From the NCBI GenBank assembly GCA_903930745.1, contig CAIYZX010000599.1, positions 1 through 13,546 on the forward strand: a stretch of DNA of 13,546 nucleotides, written 5' to 3'. This document shows positions 11,178 to 13,546 of the stretch, piece after piece (position 1 is the first letter of the stretch; every line of letters starts with the position of its first letter). A program made the translations under genes and the position numbers. The DNA comes from an uncultured Chloroflexota bacterium (GTDB lineage: Bacteria; Chloroflexota; Limnocylindria; Limnocylindrales; CSP1-4). The notes under the pieces were generated by a model that ran no database searches, was not told the origin of the DNA, and worked only from the letters and a program-made list of their open reading frames with translations.

Positions 11178-13177
11178 CCACGATCGCCCCGCCCGTCATC
11201 GAACAGCCGCGGGCACCCCGCACCCTCGAGGGCCTCCGCCGTCCCCGCGCGGCCGCGCAGGCAGCCACCTCCGCCTGGGTCATGCCCGCCACCCTCGGCG
11301 TCCTCGCCCTCTCCGCCGTCCTGTACATCGTCAACCTGACGGTGAGCGGGTATGCCAACGTCTACTACTCGGGCGCGGCCTGGGCCGCGAGCCAGAGCTG
11401 GTGGGCGTGGTTCCAGGGCGCCATCGACCCCGCCTCCTTCATCACCGTGGACAAGCCCCCGCTCGCCACGATGGTGATGGGCCTCTCGGTCCGGCTCTTC
11501 GGGCTCAGCTCGTGGTCCACCCTGTTGCCCGAGGCGCTCATGGGCGTGGCAACCGTGGGCCTCACGATGGCCGTGGTCCGCCGCACCTTCGGCGGGGCCG
11601 CAAGCATTGTGGCCGGCCTCGTGACCGCGCTCACCCCGGCGGCGGTCCTGATCTTCCGGTACAACAACCCGGACGCGCTCCTCACCATGCTCCTCGTGGC
11701 CGCGGCCTACGCCCTGGTCCGTGGGATGCAGGCGGACCGGTTCCGCTGGCTCGTCCTCTCCGGGCTGCTCGTGGGTCTCGCGTTCAACACGAAGCTCCTG
11801 CAGGCGTACCTCGTGCTGCCGGCGTTCGTGCTCACGTACGGCCTCTTCGCCCCGGGCTCCCTCAAGCGCCGCATGGCCGGCCTCGTCGTCTCCGCCGCTG
11901 CGGTCCTGGCGGGCTCCGCCTGGTGGGTGGCCGCCATGGAGCTCGTGCCCGCCTCCGCGCGCGCCTACGTGGGCGGCAGCACCAACAACTCCGCGCTGGA
12001 CCTCGTCCTTGGCTACGACGGCCTGGGCCGCATCTTCGGCGGCAGCGCGGGCTCGTCCACAGCGTCCGCGACCGGCACCGCTGCCGGCGCCATGGGTGGC
12101 GGCAGTCCGTCCTTCTCCGGCACGCCGGGCATCCTGCGCCTCTTCAACTCCCAGCTGGGCGGCCAGGCGGCCTGGTTCCTCCCGGCGTCCATCGCCGGCC
12201 TCATGGCCGGCCTCGCGGCACGGCTCCGCGCCCCGCGCACGGACATCGCCCGCGCGGGCTTCGTCCTCTGGGGCGCCTGGCTTGCCGTCCACGTGATCGT
12301 CTTCTCCTTCATGAGCGGCACCATCCACAGCTACTACGTGGTGGCGATGGCGCCGGCGATCGGCGCGCTCACCGGCGGCGGCCTCGTGGCGGCGTGGCGG
12401 GCGCGCGAGCGGTTCCCCTGGGCCGGCCTGGGCATCGGCACGGTCCTGCTGGGCTCCGCCGCCCTCGCCTGGATGCTCCTGGATCGCACGAGCGACTTCG
12501 TCCCGGGCCTGGGCCTGGCGGTCCTCGCCAGCGCCGCGATCCTGGCCCCGATCATCGCCCTCCGCCCCACCGTGGCCCGGGCGAAGGTCCAGGTGGTGGC
12601 GATGGCGCTGGGCATCGCCGTCCTGCTCGCCGGCCCTGCGGCGTACGCGGTTGCCACGATGGGCACGGCCTACGCCGGTGGCGATCCCTCCGCCGGACCC
12701 GCGTCCGCGCAGGACGGCGGCTTCGGCGGCCAGGGCGCACAGGGTGGTCCGGCGGGCGGCCCCGGCGGCAACGGCATGACCATGGGCGGCCCCGGCGGCT
12801 CGTCCCTCTCCACCGCCACCGTGGACTATCTCGTGGCCAACCAGGGCGACGCCACGTGGCTCGTCGCCGTCTCGGATGCCACCACCGCCGAGCAGCTGGA
12901 GCTCCAGACGGGCGTGGCCGTGATGTCCACCGGCGGCTTCACGGGCTCCGACAAGGCCCTGACCCTGGACCAGGCGAAGGCCCTGGTCGCGGACGGCGAG
13001 CTCCGGTTCATCGTGGCCGGTGACAGCCGCGGCGGCCCGGGTGGCGCCTCCGCGACATCAGAGGTGACCTCCTGGGTCACCAGCGCCTGCACCGTGGTCA
13101 CGGTGGGCTCCGTCGCCACCTCGGTCTACGACTGCGCCGGCGCGACGACCACGGCGAGCGCGTCCACCGCCGGCTGA
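11174..13177 (+). CDS. GT39 family membrane glycosyltransferase, YkcB/ArnT-like
   Basis: A 667-residue GT-C enzyme using polyprenyl-phosphate sugar donors on the outer membrane face. Seen: a cytosolic N-terminus, then about eleven or twelve hydrophobic segments at about 37-500. The first outer loop holds YYSGAAWAAS (64-73) and the catalytic-loop motif TVDKPPLATM (91-100), followed by FRYNNPDALLTM, all typical of the YkcB branch. A Gly-rich linker (about 500-542) leads to a soluble outer domain (about 545-625, VDYLVANQG...) like the YkcB C-terminal domain. The sequence ends in an Ala/Thr/Ser tail. The linker (GGPGG-type) has a composition like the small protein at 10258. The upstream GtrA gene overlaps it and probably supplies flipped donor. 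The sugar and acceptor are unknown; protein O-glycosylation and cell-wall glycan decoration are both possible. Confidence 0.92.
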   Translation: MTTIAPPVIEQPRAPRTLEGLRRPRAAAQAATSAWVMPATLGVLALSAVLYIVNLTVSGYANVYYSGAAWAASQSWWAWFQGAIDPASFITVDKPPLATMVMGLSVRLFGLSSWSTLLPEALMGVATVGLTMAVVRRTFGGAASIVAGLVTALTPAAVLIFRYNNPDALLTMLLVAAAYALVRGMQADRFRWLVLSGLLVGLAFNTKLLQAYLVLPAFVLTYGLFAPGSLKRRMAGLVVSAAAVLAGSAWWVAAMELVPASARAYVGGSTNNSALDLVLGYDGLGRIFGGSAGSSTASATGTAAGAMGGGSPSFSGTPGILRLFNSQLGGQAAWFLPASIAGLMAGLAARLRAPRTDIARAGFVLWGAWLAVHVIVFSFMSGTIHSYYVVAMAPAIGALTGGGLVAAWRARERFPWAGLGIGTVLLGSAALAWMLLDRTSDFVPGLGLAVLASAAILAPIIALRPTVARAKVQVVAMALGIAVLLAGPAAYAVATMGTAYAGGDPSAGPASAQDGGFGGQGAQGGPAGGPGGNGMTMGGPGGSSLSTATVDYLVANQGDATWLVAVSDATTAEQLELQTGVAVMSTGGFTGSDKALTLDQAKALVADGELRFIVAGDSRGGPGGASATSEVTSWVTSACTVVTVGSVATSVYDCAGATTTASASTAG

Positions 13178-13235
13178 CGCCCCGCCCGGCTCGCGTGGAC
13201 ACCACGCCGTGCGGGCAGACCCTCGCACACACGAA

Positions 13236-13263
13236 GAAGCCCCCGTCGCAGGACGGGGGCTTC
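13236..13263. terminator. Bidirectional intrinsic terminator between GT39 and the sigma factor genes
   Basis: GAAGCCCCCGTC (13236-13247) and GACGGGGGCTTC (13252-13263) form a perfect 12-bp stem with a 4-nt GCAG loop. It sits between convergent stop codons at 13177 and 13289. The minus-strand exit side is TTCGTGTGTG and the plus side GCGTTGC, so the T-tract is weak but better for the sigma factor transcript. Confidence 0.85.
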
Positions 13264-13288
13264 GCGTTGCTCCGGTGGGGGAGTCAGC

Positions 13289-13546
13289 CTAGGCGGCGAA
13301 CTCGCGGAGCTTGCGGCTGCGGGACGGGTGGCGCAGCTTGCGGAGCGCCTGGACCTCGATCTGGCGGATGCGCTCGCGGGTGAGGCCGAACTCGCGCCCA
13401 ACCTCCTCGAGCGTCCGGGCGTGGCCGTCGTCAAGGCCGAAGCGCAGGCGCAGGACGCGCTGCTCACGGCCGTCCAGGGACGCCAGCACATGCTCGATCT
13501 GCTCGCGGCGCATGCGGTCCGCGACCACGTCCAGCGGGGAGACGGC
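13289..13546 (-). CDS. rpoD: Primary RNA polymerase sigma factor, C-terminal end (5' part outside window)
   Basis: The frame is open to the window edge, so only the last 85 residues are seen. They form sigma-70 region 4: LASLDGREQRVLRLRFGLDD for region 4.1, then the helix-turn-helix TLEEVGREFGLTRERIRQIE of region 4.2 that contacts the -35 element, ending in QALRKLRHPSRS. This sequence is the signature of RpoD/SigA-type essential sigma factors rather than alternative ones. The terminal tail is KLREFAA. The gene reads toward the GT39 gene and ends at the shared terminator. The GTG at 13528 is internal. Group 1 is likely; a close group 2 paralogue cannot be excluded from this part alone. Confidence 0.93.
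   Translation of the reverse strand, partial: AVSPLDVVADRMRREQIEHVLASLDGREQRVLRLRFGLDDGHARTLEEVGREFGLTRERIRQIEVQALRKLRHPSRSRKLREFAA

Noticed and set aside
10799..12328. Open frame of 509 codons on the minus strand opposite gtrA and GT39
   Set aside because: Low-complexity Gly/Glu/Arg/His composition with no domain; antisense artefact.
1..13546. tRNA, rRNA, CRISPR array, insertion sequence or phage genes
   Set aside because: No cloverleaf-like sequence, regularly spaced repeat, transposase or integrase motif was seen on either strand by reading.

Overview
The window is very GC-rich, with strong G/C third-position bias, dense gene packing and no intergenic stretch longer than about 120 bases. 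The gene families present (PAC2 protein, OmdA-type YdeI protein, YkcB-like GT39 enzyme with GtrA, ApbE, NOX-type heme membrane domain, primary sigma factor ending in an LRHPSRS segment) fit a high-GC Actinomycetota or Chloroflexota genome. The end of the sigma factor makes me lean slightly to Chloroflexota. That is inference; no rRNA is present to test it.

Layout. (1) Positions 2-1651 (+) hold the 3' part of a DEAD-box RNA helicase with a long Gln/Gly/Pro-rich linker and a DbpA-type RNA-binding end. (2) Positions 5487-1683 (-) hold three closely packed genes: a membrane diguanylate cyclase, a PAC2-family protein and a GT-B glycosyltransferase. At least two of them carry a TAGACT hexamer 6 nt before the ATG and no Shine-Dalgarno, suggesting their own leaderless promoters. 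(3) Positions 5562-6173 (+) hold a single OmdA/YdeI-family gene, also with a -10-like element right before the ATG. (4) Positions 6240-13177 (+) hold an eight-gene block: small Thr-rich exported protein, ApbE flavin transferase, a gap with a perfect 12-bp hairpin, NOX-type heme membrane protein, OmpR-family response regulator, histidine kinase, small Gly/His-rich exported protein, GtrA, and YkcB-like GT39 glycosyltransferase. (5) A bidirectional terminator lies at 13236-13263. (6) Positions 13546-13289 (-) hold the C-terminal end of the primary sigma factor.

The most interesting part is block 4. A 17-bp pattern, GTMAC-N5-CGMAAGG, occurs in all three of its larger intergenic gaps (6201, 7509, 10219), and I saw no copy elsewhere. 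Two of the copies lie exactly 39 nt upstream of the ATGs of the two small exported proteins, and those leaders match at 23 of 39 positions without gaps. I infer that the two-component system inside the block controls a self-contained cell-surface module that joins flavin/heme redox proteins to lipid-linked sugar transfer, with two low-complexity exported proteins as possible substrates. The usual partners (FMN-binding carrier, FAD/NADPH reductase domain, polyprenyl-phosphate GT2) are missing from the window. No tRNA, rRNA, CRISPR array, insertion sequence or phage gene was seen.
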